DNA from: DASPXY01 sp038227745
Lineage (GTDB): Bacteria > Planctomycetota > Planctomycetia > Gemmatales > Gemmataceae
Direction of reading: 5' to 3'
DNA: 11,518 nt
Assembly (NCBI GenBank): GCA_038227745.1
Contig: JBBRPS010000292.1
Coordinates: 1-11,518, forward strand
Shown here: positions 1 through 5,704 of the stretch, piece by piece
How positions within the stretch are numbered: position 1 is the stretch's first letter
Layout of the letters: each line of letters begins with the position of its first letter
The notes under the pieces: model-generated
Databases searched by the model: none
Told to the model about the DNA's origin: nothing
The model's input: only the letters and a program-made list of their open reading frames with translations
Position numbers and translations under genes: made by a program

Positions 1-65
1 GCCTCCACCCTGGTGGTGAGTTCGAGCAGTTGCTGATCTGCTGTTCTTGTCTCATTGGTAGTCAT
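1..65 (-). CDS. N-terminus of an unknown protein, cut by the window edge
   Basis: An open frame starts at an ATG (65-63) that overlaps the TGA of the gene upstream (64-62) in an ATGA junction. This arrangement usually means translational coupling. The 21 visible residues begin MTTNETRTADQQLLELTTRV and look like the start of a polar helix. No Shine-Dalgarno sequence precedes the ATG, which fits coupling rather than independent initiation. Too little is visible to name a family. The main doubt is whether the frame stays open beyond the window. Confidence 0.45.
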   Translation of the reverse strand, partial: MTTNETRTADQQLLELTTRVE

Positions 66-349
66 TTCTTTAAGGGGAAAGTGGAGTAAAAGTAGCATGG
101 CTTCTGTCCTTTTGCCCTTGCCAGGGCGTCTGAAACCTTGAGCGGTGCTGGTTCGCCTTTCGCCTTGGCGATGGCGATTTCGAGGATCGCGGCGACCTTC
201 TGTCGCTGGTTCACCCACACGTCAGGCATGTCGGTCCAGTCTCGGACTGCCTCCAGCAGCTCCACGAGGACGGGAAACCAGACGGTCATGTGGTCGTTCC
301 CTGGCGTGCGTGCCGATGATTTTGCCGATGATGATTGGGTGTTCGCCAT
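62..349 (-). CDS. Small hypothetical protein, 95 aa
   Basis: This 95-residue protein starts MANTQSSSAKSS. It has a polar, Ser-rich N-terminus and a helical middle (roughly residues 21-66) with an LVELLEAVRDW stretch and an AAILEIAIAKAKGEPAPLKVSDALARAKG stretch seen in two parts. The end is basic and aromatic (CYFYSTFPLKK). I recognise no family, membrane segment or catalytic motif. The ATG lies one base after the TGA of the winged-helix gene upstream, and the stop overlaps the next start, so the three genes probably form one operon. Its first 13 codons share two exact DNA blocks with the start of the upstream gene (see findings). Function unknown. Confidence 0.6.
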   Translation of the reverse strand: MANTQSSSAKSSARTPGNDHMTVWFPVLVELLEAVRDWTDMPDVWVNQRQKVAAILEIAIAKAKGEPAPLKVSDALARAKGQKPCYFYSTFPLKK

Positions 350-350
350 A

Positions 351-632
351 TCACTTCAGCCGGAAGAAACCGCGCCTGGTCGTCTCGACCTTGCCCTCTT
401 GCTTCAGCTCCCAGCGGGCCCACCGAATTCTGTTCGATAGGACCGTTTCCTTGCCGCAGCTCTGCCGCCGCGACTGGTCCGCCTTCGAGAGACGGAACCT
501 CTTCGCGACGAACGCGAGGGCGTCGGGGAGCGAAACTTCTCGCTTGCGTCGCAGCAGCGCGAGCAGCGGCTTCTTCAGCTCGCCGTGACTGGGTAAAACT
601 GCCGATGATTTTCTCCTGGCGGTGTTCGCCAT
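351..632 (-). CDS. Standalone Mrr N-terminal-like winged-helix protein
   Basis: This 93-residue protein carries the pattern of the N-terminal winged-helix domain of Mrr-type restriction proteins. An initial helix (HGELKKPLLALLRRK) is followed by a helix pair (SLPDALAFVAKRF) and an acidic/basic turn. Then comes the hallmark recognition segment, with a threonine/valine-rich core and N-R-(I/V)-xWAR (here SNRIRWARWELKQEG), and a final beta-hairpin, VETTRRGFFRLK, matching the family's 'RRGxFRIT' end. In known Mrr proteins this domain precedes a PD-(D/E)xK nuclease. No nuclease domain follows here, because the protein stops right after the wing. It is therefore probably a DNA-binding regulator or the DNA-binding subunit of something larger. 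The downstream gene follows after one base. Family assignment is by motif recall. Confidence 0.75.
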   Translation of the reverse strand: MANTARRKSSAVLPSHGELKKPLLALLRRKREVSLPDALAFVAKRFRLSKADQSRRQSCGKETVLSNRIRWARWELKQEGKVETTRRGFFRLK

Positions 633-649
633 AGGGGATTGGGGTAAGC

Positions 650-783
650 GCCCTGCGAAGTGCAGGGCATGCCTGCCCCGAACACGGCCCGTAGCGAGTC
701 AAGATGGAGCCCGACAGACCTGCGCTCCGGGAGCATCTTGACTCGCGTGAAGCGGTGCCGTGTTATCTCTCACATGCCCTGCA
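650..783 (-). promoter_or_regulatory. Structured leader with competing stem-loops upstream of the winged-helix gene
   Basis: Several perfect inverted repeats nest here: an 11-bp outer pair (661-671 with 773-783), an 8-bp pair (681-688 with 757-764) and a 13-bp inner pair (694-706 with 734-746), together a hairpin of about 123 nt. A separate 7-bp stem (650-656 with 662-668, loop of 5) uses the same GCAGGGC bases as the outer arm, so the two folds exclude each other. On the minus strand the short hairpin ends about 17 nt before the ATG at 632. That suggests a leader that controls the winged-helix operon. A MITE remnant is the alternative. Confidence 0.5.
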
Positions 784-862
784 CGACTCCGAGCTGCCGC
801 AAGACGAGCCAGAATGCAAGGGTAAGGAGTACCGCAAACCAGAACCCGAGTTCCCGCCTCAT
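770..862 (-). CDS. Possible 30-aa single-TM microprotein
   Basis: An ATG at 862-860 opens a 30-codon frame ending at TGA 772-770. The product starts MRRELGFWFAVLLTLAFWLV. It has basic residues followed by about 16 hydrophobic ones, then LRQLGVVQGM, so it reads as one membrane-spanning helix with a positive N-terminus. A GGGGG run about 8 nt upstream could serve as a weak ribosome binding site. The frame's 3' end overlaps the outer arm of the large inverted repeat, and a terminator-like hairpin lies just upstream. It could be a leader peptide, a small toxin-like membrane peptide, or chance. Confidence 0.3.
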   Translation of the reverse strand: MRRELGFWFAVLLTLAFWLVLRQLGVVQGM

Positions 863-876
863 CTGGTACGCCCCCG

Positions 877-898
877 AAAAAGGGAGCCTCCCTGCTCC
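877..898 (-). terminator. Rho-independent terminator (minus strand)
   Basis: On the minus strand a 5-bp GGAGC/GCTCC stem (883-887 with 894-898) with a 6-nt loop is followed by C and five Ts (A877-881 on the plus strand). It would end transcription arriving from the gene at 1062-1379. The stem is short, so strength is uncertain. Confidence 0.5.
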
Positions 899-925
899 GT
901 GAACCGTCTTGTGAAGTAAAGGGGT

Positions 926-954
926 GTGGAGGCTGCGGAAATAAGCAGCTCCAC
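926..954. other. Stem-loop in the intergenic region
   Basis: GTGGAG (926-931) plus CTGC (933-936) pairs with GCAG (945-948) plus CTCCAC (949-954). This gives a 10-bp stem with one bulged G and an 8-nt A-rich loop. Neither side carries a T-run, so it is not an obvious terminator. It could be a protein-binding site or part of the leader upstream. Confidence 0.4.
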
Positions 955-1032
955 GAGAGAAGTGTGAGACTCCCCCGTCTCCCGCGCCTACTTGCCCGAA
1001 GGCTTGCCAGCGTCGGTTGAACAGAGAAGAAT

Positions 1033-1052
1033 GGGGCCGTCAGGGCAGCCCC
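1033..1052 (-). terminator. Weak terminator candidate after the 105-aa gene
   Basis: Ten nucleotides past the stop of the minus-strand gene ending at 1062, a GGGGC/GCCCC stem (1033-1037 with 1048-1052) is followed on the minus strand by the pyrimidine-rich ATTCTTCTCTGTT. The T-run is interrupted, so this is a weak call. The hairpin at 877-898 may be the real stop. Confidence 0.3.
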
Positions 1053-1061
1053 AAGATTTCT

Positions 1062-1379
1062 TCAGGCCTCGACCTTATCCATCACCTCCGCGAGGTACAT
1101 CACGGCTTGCTCCGCGACTTTCCTCACGTCATCCAGGTCGTTCCGGTCGAAGAAGTGCGTGTCCACCCACTCGTCCGTCTTCTTACTCTTGTAGGAGCGA
1201 GAGACGGCGACGGTGTACCGCACTTTCCCTTTCTGCTCGTGCCGGAACATCGCTCCACGCACGCGACCACTCTCCGTGGTCCAGATCGGGCCAGCCTTTT
1301 CGTGAGACTGGGTGTCCGTCTCCACGGACGTGTCCTCCTTGTCAAGTACCGCTCCAGCGGCCTTCTTAGAATCCTTCAT
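1062..1379 (-). CDS. Small conserved-looking hypothetical protein, 105 aa
   Basis: The protein has a charged, probably disordered N-terminus (about residues 1-28). A compact domain follows, reading GRVRGAMFRHEQKGKVRYTV, then VSRSYKSKKTDEWVDTHFF, then a helix, DLDDVRKVAEQAVMYLAEVM. The pattern of beta-strands with a 'R(A/G)xxFxxE...YxVxxSRxYK...W.DT..F.R.DL' rhythm and a closing helix occurs in small uncharacterised accessory-element proteins. A nucleic-acid-binding beta-sheet (PC4-like) is possible but unproven. The open frame extends to an ATG at 1424. I prefer the ATG at 1379 because the extra 15 residues are encoded by an inverted repeat (1397-1414). Neither start has a good Shine-Dalgarno sequence. 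It is transcribed divergently from the plus-strand unit at 1478-1959. Confidence 0.6.
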   Translation of the reverse strand: MKDSKKAAGAVLDKEDTSVETDTQSHEKAGPIWTTESGRVRGAMFRHEQKGKVRYTVAVSRSYKSKKTDEWVDTHFFDRNDLDDVRKVAEQAVMYLAEVMDKVEA

Positions 1380-1396
1380 AAGAAGTTGGGGATATC

Positions 1397-1414
1397 GCAG
1401 CGAAATCTCGCTGC
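1397..1414. promoter_or_regulatory. Perfect 7-bp inverted repeat near the start of the 105-aa gene
   Basis: GCAGCGA (1397-1403) and TCGCTGC (1408-1414) are separated by 4 nt and lie 17 nt before the preferred ATG of the minus-strand gene. It could be an operator for autoregulation or a leader hairpin limiting translation. If the upstream ATG at 1424 is used, it lies inside the coding region. Confidence 0.35.
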
Positions 1415-1477
1415 CAGATCCCATCCCCCGGAGCCAGCCGCATCACCCTGATGATACGGCCAGCTCCAAAATGGGGA

Positions 1478-1506
1478 TGGCTGCTTGAAATCTCCTTTGC
1501 TACACT
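1478..1506 (+). promoter_or_regulatory. Plus-strand promoter with extended -10
   Basis: The sequence TGCTACACT (1498-1506) gives an extended -10 (TG-n-TACACT). The -35 position (1478-1483) is poor, as expected for extended -10 promoters, and a TTGAAA at 1485-1490 is too close to serve. The same TACACT hexamer appears in the promoter at 11317-11322. Transcription would begin near 1513, at the G-free leader. Confidence 0.45.
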
Positions 1507-1555
1507 CGGGGCACCTACCCACCCAACCCTACTTACTTCCTCACCAACCCCTTTC

Positions 1556-1936
1556 ATGAAAGCACAACTACCCACTTGCTCCTGCGACAGCGTTGCGAGG
1601 GATGACCCTCGGTGCCCACAACACAGCTCGGGGCAGCAATCGCGCGAGATGCCTGAAGGCAAGCCGTACCTCGTCATCGCCAAACAACATTCCGAAGATG
1701 GAACCGGATCAGTTAGTGCAAGCGCCGCCAAACATTTTTTCACTTTCGCAACAGACGAGGGACAGGCAATCCTCTTCGTCAAGGAACTGATGAACGCCTG
1801 GTACATGCGCGAACTTGAACGGGATCATGAGCGTGGACATCGGCAGAATCAGGTCGCGATGCCCGCTCATCAGTTCACCGTCAAACTCGTCGTCGAGTAC
1901 CAATCGACACCTGGCTCTCGTGTTTTCGCTCTCTGA
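1556..1936 (+). CDS. Small hypothetical protein, 126 aa
   Basis: The frame starts MKAQLPTCSCDSV at 1556, with an internal in-frame ATG at 1649 (MPEGKPYLVIAKQH). The second part looks protein-like: GKPYLVIAKQHSEDGTG, then AAKHFFTFATDEGQAILFVK, then ELMNAWYMRELERDHERG, suggesting strands followed by a helix. No family is recognised. It is the only plus-strand gene in the left half. Support comes from its own promoter-like sequence upstream and from a perfect terminator whose stem contains the TGA stop. No Shine-Dalgarno sequence precedes the 1556 ATG, which instead sits inside a CTTTCATGAAAG palindrome (1551-1562). Third-position GC is lower than in the main operon. The start is uncertain, and the unit could be mainly a regulatory RNA. 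Confidence 0.5.
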   Translation: MKAQLPTCSCDSVARDDPRCPQHSSGQQSREMPEGKPYLVIAKQHSEDGTGSVSASAAKHFFTFATDEGQAILFVKELMNAWYMRELERDHERGHRQNQVAMPAHQFTVKLVVEYQSTPGSRVFAL

Positions 1937-1959
1937 CCTACGGGTGGGTAGGTCTTTTT
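1935..1959 (+). terminator. Strong Rho-independent terminator
   Basis: A perfect 7-bp stem GACCTAC/GTAGGTC (1935-1941 with 1948-1954) with loop GGGTGG is followed directly by TTTTT (1955-1959). The stop codon of the plus-strand gene (1934-1936) runs into the stem. Confidence 0.85.
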
Positions 1960-2001
1960 CGTCAGAGTTGCGAAGCGTCGGAGACCAGACGCATCGCCCG
2001 A

Positions 2002-2041
2002 GATTTTAAGAACCGGGCCCGCTCTCAGGGCGAGCAGGCCC
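2002..2041 (-). terminator. Terminator of the 80-aa gene (minus strand)
   Basis: Just past the stop at 2051, the minus strand forms a 10-bp stem (2015-2024 with 2032-2041). One position pairs G-U on the minus-strand RNA but C-A on the plus strand, so the fold favours the minus orientation. It is followed by GGTTCTTAAAATC, a partial T-rich tail. Together with the terminator at 1935-1959 it separates two convergent units. Confidence 0.55.
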
Positions 2042-2050
2042 GCATCCGTG

Positions 2051-2293
2051 CTACAGCAGCCGCTGGAACAGTCCCAGGACGACTGCCACCCCGAACCCGG
2101 CGAAGAAGGTCAGCGTGCGTCCGCCACGCCACACGCGCGGTTTCCGCAACACCGTCTTCTCGCCGTGCCTCACCACCAGTCTCTCCCTCTCCAGCGACCA
2201 CCACTGCGTCACGTTCTTGACGCTGAAGTCGCTCGGGTTTCGTTTCCTGTGCTCGTCAAGGTCTTGATCGATCTCGTCGAGCAGCCGTGTCAT
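2051..2293 (-). CDS. Small protein with a C-terminal membrane anchor, 80 aa
   Basis: The 80-residue product starts MTRLLDEIDQDLDEHRKRNP, an acidic amphipathic N-terminus. A basic middle with WWSLERERLVVRHG and VLRKPRVWRGG follows, then a hydrophobic C-terminal helix (about residues 60-77, TLTFFAGFGVAVVLGLF) ending QRLL. This is a tail-anchored topology with most of the protein in the cytoplasm. The frame stays open upstream to 2578, but that extension is encoded by the palindromic element and has no protein-like character, so I chose the ATG at 2293. No clear Shine-Dalgarno sequence is seen. It may once have been the last gene of the transfer-like operon, separated from it by the element at 2393-2588. 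Family unknown. Confidence 0.6.
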   Translation of the reverse strand: MTRLLDEIDQDLDEHRKRNPSDFSVKNVTQWWSLERERLVVRHGEKTVLRKPRVWRGGRTLTFFAGFGVAVVLGLFQRLL

Positions 2294-2392
2294 GCCGCGC
2301 GAAGTCGTAACCGACTCGCTCCAGCATCGTGATCGCCCTTCACTCCGTCCAGATCCACGACTCATTTCACACCCCGCAGGTTTGTTTTTCAA

Positions 2393-2588
2393 GGCTTGCG
2401 ACACCCGCTCGTCGCGAGCGGGGCGGCTCGGGAGGTCGAAGCCCGAGACGCGATGCCGGCCGTCGCGGCCCGGCCTCCTTCCTGGAACGTCAGTGGATCG
2501 ACCCACTACATTGAGCGAGCCGAGGCGAAGCAAATACAAAACCAGGAGGAAGGAGGCCGGGCCGCAGCCCGGCCGCATGTCGCAAGCC
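2393..2588. mobile_element. Nested palindromic element, MITE-like or structured RNA
   Basis: The outer ends are an 11-bp perfect inverted repeat (GGCTTGCGACA, 2393-2403; TGTCGCAAGCC, 2578-2588). Inside are an 8-bp stem with a 3-nt loop (2404-2411 with 2415-2422), a 6-bp stem (2427-2432 with 2442-2447) and a 19-bp perfect stem (2465-2483 with 2547-2565) that encloses an AGTGG/CCACT hairpin. The result resembles a multi-branched junction. It lies in the gap between the Replic_Relax gene and the 80-aa gene. Terminal repeats suggest a non-autonomous mobile element, but I see no clear target-site duplication and no transposase, and a structured RNA is equally possible. Confidence 0.5.
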
Positions 2589-2614
2589 GTAAACGCCTGT
2601 CCAGTAAGGGGAAC

Positions 2615-3514
2615 TCATTCCCGTTGCCCCCCCACATCCGGCACCCCAGCAGCGGGGACCCCAACAGGGCGGACTAACGGGCGCACCTCGCCCTCGCAGG
2701 TGTGCCAGATCGGCCCGCAGAGGAAGCTCTCCGGCGTGACGTCTCCCAGGGCGGCGAACATCCACATCTCCGCACCGGGCTTGTCCCTGATCGCTTTTCG
2801 CAGAGACTCCCGCCAGTTCGCCGACGGGGCGACGGCCAGGACCTTCATCTTCTGCGCCTGGGGAAAGTGGGTCTTCCACCGCCTGGCCTGGGCGAACGCC
2901 GCGTATCCCGGCGTCTTCTTGAACCCGACCCTCACCGGCGAATCGCTTCCGCGTTCCAGCTCGACGTAGTAGGCCATGCGGTGCTCGCCGAGGCGAATCT
3001 CGAACGCCTGATCGGGGGCGCAGATGACCCGCTTCGGCTGCTCGCAGACGACGGTGTAGAGCCTGTAGCGCTTCGCCGGGTCGTCTGCCTCAGCGTTGAC
3101 AACGGTGTGCTCGAAGAACATGTCGCCGAGCTGTACGCGATCCTGCGCGGCAGCCGACTGCCGCAGTTTGATCGCCAGATCGCTGACGCACACGTAGTGA
3201 CAGAAGAGCTGCCACGACCGCGTGCAGGGCGGCTTCTGGCTCAGGAACCGCGTGTCGTCGCGGTACAGTGCCAGCGCGGAAATCCCCCGCTCCGTGATGA
3301 TCCACGTCGGCATCGTGTTACTGGAAAACGGGTTCGCCACCTCGGCACGTCGGCGCGTGATCAGGCCAGCGGCGTCCATCTTCCGCAACCGATCACGGGC
3401 CACGCTGCCGTCCTTGTCGGCCTGGAAGAAGAGTGCGCGGAGCTGGTTCGTGACCAGGTAGCCGTAGAACAGCAGGGTTTCGAGGACGCTGGCGTCTCTG
3501 TCGGTGAGTACCAT
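2615..3514 (-). CDS. Replic_Relax (replication-relaxation) family protein, 299 aa
   Basis: The N-terminus is a winged helix (residues 3-56: LTDRDASVLETLLFYGYLVT, then LRALFF, then ARDRLRKMDAAGLITRRR), followed by the wing and the TERG turn. The C-terminal half has the family's typical core: PDQAFEIRLGEHRMAYYVEL (167-186), then ERGSDSP, a lysine pair (199-200) and TPGY, resembling a PD-(D/E)xK-like fold. Replic_Relax proteins are linked to replication and DNA relaxation of plasmids and related elements, often near TraG-like ATPases, as here. The start at 3514 is set by GGAGG seven bases upstream. The frame extends to 3655, but that extension runs through a terminator. The tail after about residue 275 is proline/glycine-rich. 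Confidence 0.75.
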   Translation of the reverse strand: MVLTDRDASVLETLLFYGYLVTNQLRALFFQADKDGSVARDRLRKMDAAGLITRRRAEVANPFSSNTMPTWIITERGISALALYRDDTRFLSQKPPCTRSWQLFCHYVCVSDLAIKLRQSAAAQDRVQLGDMFFEHTVVNAEADDPAKRYRLYTVVCEQPKRVICAPDQAFEIRLGEHRMAYYVELERGSDSPVRVGFKKTPGYAAFAQARRWKTHFPQAQKMKVLAVAPSANWRESLRKAIRDKPGAEMWMFAALGDVTPESFLCGPIWHTCEGEVRPLVRPVGVPAAGVPDVGGQRE

Positions 3515-3534
3515 CGGCAAACCTCCGCAGCGCA

Positions 3535-3574
3535 AAAAAGGAGGGCGAGATACCGAGAGAATGGGTATCTGCCC
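3535..3574 (-). terminator. Strong terminator between the ATPase and Replic_Relax genes
   Basis: On the minus strand GGGC plus AGATACC pairs with GGTATCT plus GCCC (3564-3574 with 3543-3554, one bulge, 9-nt loop), followed by TCC and TTTTTT (the A-run at 3534-3539). It would end the long operon after the ATPase gene. Because the Replic_Relax gene starts only about 20 nt later, it could also act as an attenuator controlling that gene. Confidence 0.75.
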
Positions 3575-3685
3575 TGAGAAGTCGCGCTCGCGACGGTCTG
3601 CCCTTCTGGCAACGAGAAGTGATTGCTCACGGGTTGCTCGACAGGCAGATTGCATCTTTCGCGCGCCTCTCGCCGTTTGTCAAGA

Positions 3686-5704
3686 TCAGTCCAGCGGGTT
3701 TTCCGGTTTTTCCCCGCGGCTGTTTCGCTCTGCTGCTTTTCCGCTCACCCTGCGTGCGGCCTTTCGTGCAGCTTTCTCTTCTGCCTCGACGGCGTCCGGG
3801 TTATCCTCGCCGAGGTACGCCTGCACACGCGCGTCCTGGTCTTCCGGGTCGAACGAGGGCGTGAAGTAGATGTCCTCGTGCTTCTCGCAAATCTTGCCCT
3901 CGATCCACTTCACGGCCTTCGCCTGGTCCTCGGGGCTCTGGAACGGGTCCGAAACCTCCAGCGTCCTCACCTCCACCGCCTTCTTCATCCCCGGCGCGAG
4001 GACGATCATGTGGCGGTCGTCAAGCCCGTGCAGGTGCTGGCGATTCTGCTCGTGCTGGTCCGTCACCGACCGCTCCAGGCTCCCCGTCTTCTGGACGTCG
4101 TGGACCACGATCGGCAGCGGCATCAACTTTTCCCCGACCGACACCGCCCACCCGTCCGCGGAGCCCGCCGTCTCGCTGTCGGTCGTGCTGGCCGTGTTCG
4201 ACACCCCGTCGGCGACCGCCGACGAGTCCCCCTGCACGTTCCCGCTGCTCACGTTGGCCCCCTTGTTCACCGACGCGAGCAGGCCCGTGGGGCCGTACGC
4301 CCTGCTCTCGGCACCGGCCTGCGCCTGGCTCGCGTGCTGCGATTTCGCGTTCGTGAGCGTGTGCGTGTTCGCCGTGGCGTTCATCGTGGCGTGCGTGGAG
4401 CCGCGGTTGTCGGTGTGGTTGACCGTCTTGGACACCTCCTGCATCCGCAGCCACTCGTGCTCGCCGCGGTTCTGGTACACGTCCTGCACCAGCGGCACGA
4501 ACTGCAGGTTGCCGGTCAGCAGGATTCTTGCCAGGACGTCGTTGTCCTGGTGCCAGCGGCTGCGGAAGCACAGGATCGTCCCGCACTGCCCCAGGATCGG
4601 CGGCGCAAGATCGAGTTCGCCGACCTGCATGCTGGCGAGGTCCTGGAACGCCAGCACGCACGGCATGCCGTACTTGCGCATGATCCGCAGCCACCGGCCG
4701 AATTCTTTCCCGAGCGGGCCGAGAAACTCCGCGGCCTCATCCACGAACAGGGTGAATGGTTTTCGCTTGTGCCGCGGCGTGTTCAGCACCGTCTCGCCCA
4801 GGTCGAGGGCCATCAGCGAGGCGAGCGCCACGTTCTCGGCGTGGCTCGCGAACATCGTCTGCTGGCAGTCCACGATCACGTAGGAGCCGTTCTGCACCGC
4901 CTCGTACCAGTCGAACGACGGCTCCGTCCCCGTCGCGGACAGCATGGCACGCATGCACTGCCCCAGGAGCGAGCGGATGCGGTTGATCGACGATTCGGTC
5001 TCCAGCCGCAGGTCGCGGAGGTTCCGCGCCAGACCGCCCAGCTGCTCCAGTTCCTGCTTCACCTCCCGCGGCAGGTGCGGTACGCAGCGGTCGAGCACCT
5101 TTCGCCAGGCCTTGTGCGACGGGTCGAAGAAGATGAACACGTCCTCGATCGCCAGGTGTCTGCCCGCCACCGCCGTCGAAAGCGCGGTGAAGACGTTGGT
5201 CAACACCCGCTGGGCCCTGGGCTGGTTCATGAAGTCCGTGCCGCCCGTGACGTTCGCCTGCAGCACCTGCATGAACTGCTGGACGCGGTTGTGCCGCCAG
5301 CACGCCGTCGCCCCGCGCACGAAGTCGTGCTGAATGCCCTCGGGCAGGACGCACTTCCACGGGTCGTAGCGGATCGTGCGGAACGGGTTCAGCTTGAACC
5401 AGAGGAGCCGCTTGAGGAGGGCGTAATTCCCCTCCAGCAGCACCTCCGCGGCACAGTCGGCGAGGAAGTCGCAGGCCAAATCGCCGGGGTCGATGCAGCA
5501 GAACCCCCGCCGCTGGCGGCGGTGCTCGCGGAGCATCTGCCAGATCAAGCGCGATTTCCCGGCCCCCGTCGGGCCCAGGACGGCGACGTGCGTGGATAGT
5601 TGCCGCTCCGTCAGGCGGAACGGTTTCCTCCCGCCCGCGTCGTGCTTTTTCAGGGACGCCTTCTCGTCCAGGACGTCTCCGAGGTCGATCCAGAATTCGC
5701 TCAC
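3686..5704 (-). CDS. Type IV coupling protein-like ATPase (TraG/VirD4/HerA-FtsK class), 672 aa
   Basis: Walker A is GPTGAGKS at 44-51, preceded by a beta-strand (STHVAVLG). Walker B is TLFVDEAAEFL at 318-328 with catalytic-type D322/E323. A VLAFQD segment (350-355) fits the sensor glutamine of RecA-fold coupling ATPases, and LCFRSRWHQDNDVLA may hold the arginine finger. An all-helical insert lies between the Walker motifs (about 125-270). No N-terminal membrane helices are visible, so it probably needs a membrane partner, perhaps the coiled-coil protein encoded just upstream. Residues about 424-515 form a low-complexity N/S/T/A/H/Q-rich segment. The tail is charged and lysine-rich. The GTG start (5704) overlaps the upstream TGA as GTGA, a coupled junction. 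Likely role: pumping DNA, or recruiting substrate, at an envelope complex. A HerA-like defence ATPase is an alternative. Confidence 0.8.
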   Translation of the reverse strand: MSEFWIDLGDVLDEKASLKKHDAGGRKPFRLTERQLSTHVAVLGPTGAGKSRLIWQMLREHRRQRRGFCCIDPGDLACDFLADCAAEVLLEGNYALLKRLLWFKLNPFRTIRYDPWKCVLPEGIQHDFVRGATACWRHNRVQQFMQVLQANVTGGTDFMNQPRAQRVLTNVFTALSTAVAGRHLAIEDVFIFFDPSHKAWRKVLDRCVPHLPREVKQELEQLGGLARNLRDLRLETESSINRIRSLLGQCMRAMLSATGTEPSFDWYEAVQNGSYVIVDCQQTMFASHAENVALASLMALDLGETVLNTPRHKRKPFTLFVDEAAEFLGPLGKEFGRWLRIMRKYGMPCVLAFQDLASMQVGELDLAPPILGQCGTILCFRSRWHQDNDVLARILLTGNLQFVPLVQDVYQNRGEHEWLRMQEVSKTVNHTDNRGSTHATMNATANTHTLTNAKSQHASQAQAGAESRAYGPTGLLASVNKGANVSSGNVQGDSSAVADGVSNTASTTDSETAGSADGWAVSVGEKLMPLPIVVHDVQKTGSLERSVTDQHEQNRQHLHGLDDRHMIVLAPGMKKAVEVRTLEVSDPFQSPEDQAKAVKWIEGKICEKHEDIYFTPSFDPEDQDARVQAYLGEDNPDAVEAEEKAARKAARRVSGKAAERNSRGEKPENPLD

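Noticed and set aside
1709..1903. A 64-codon minus frame opposite the plus-strand 126-aa gene
   Set aside because: Promoter-like sequence and terminator both support the plus strand, and the plus product looks more protein-like.
3623..5599. A 658-codon open frame on the plus strand
   Set aside because: It is the antisense of the ATPase gene. Its product is Arg/His/Leu/Val-rich without motifs, while the minus frame has Walker A and B.
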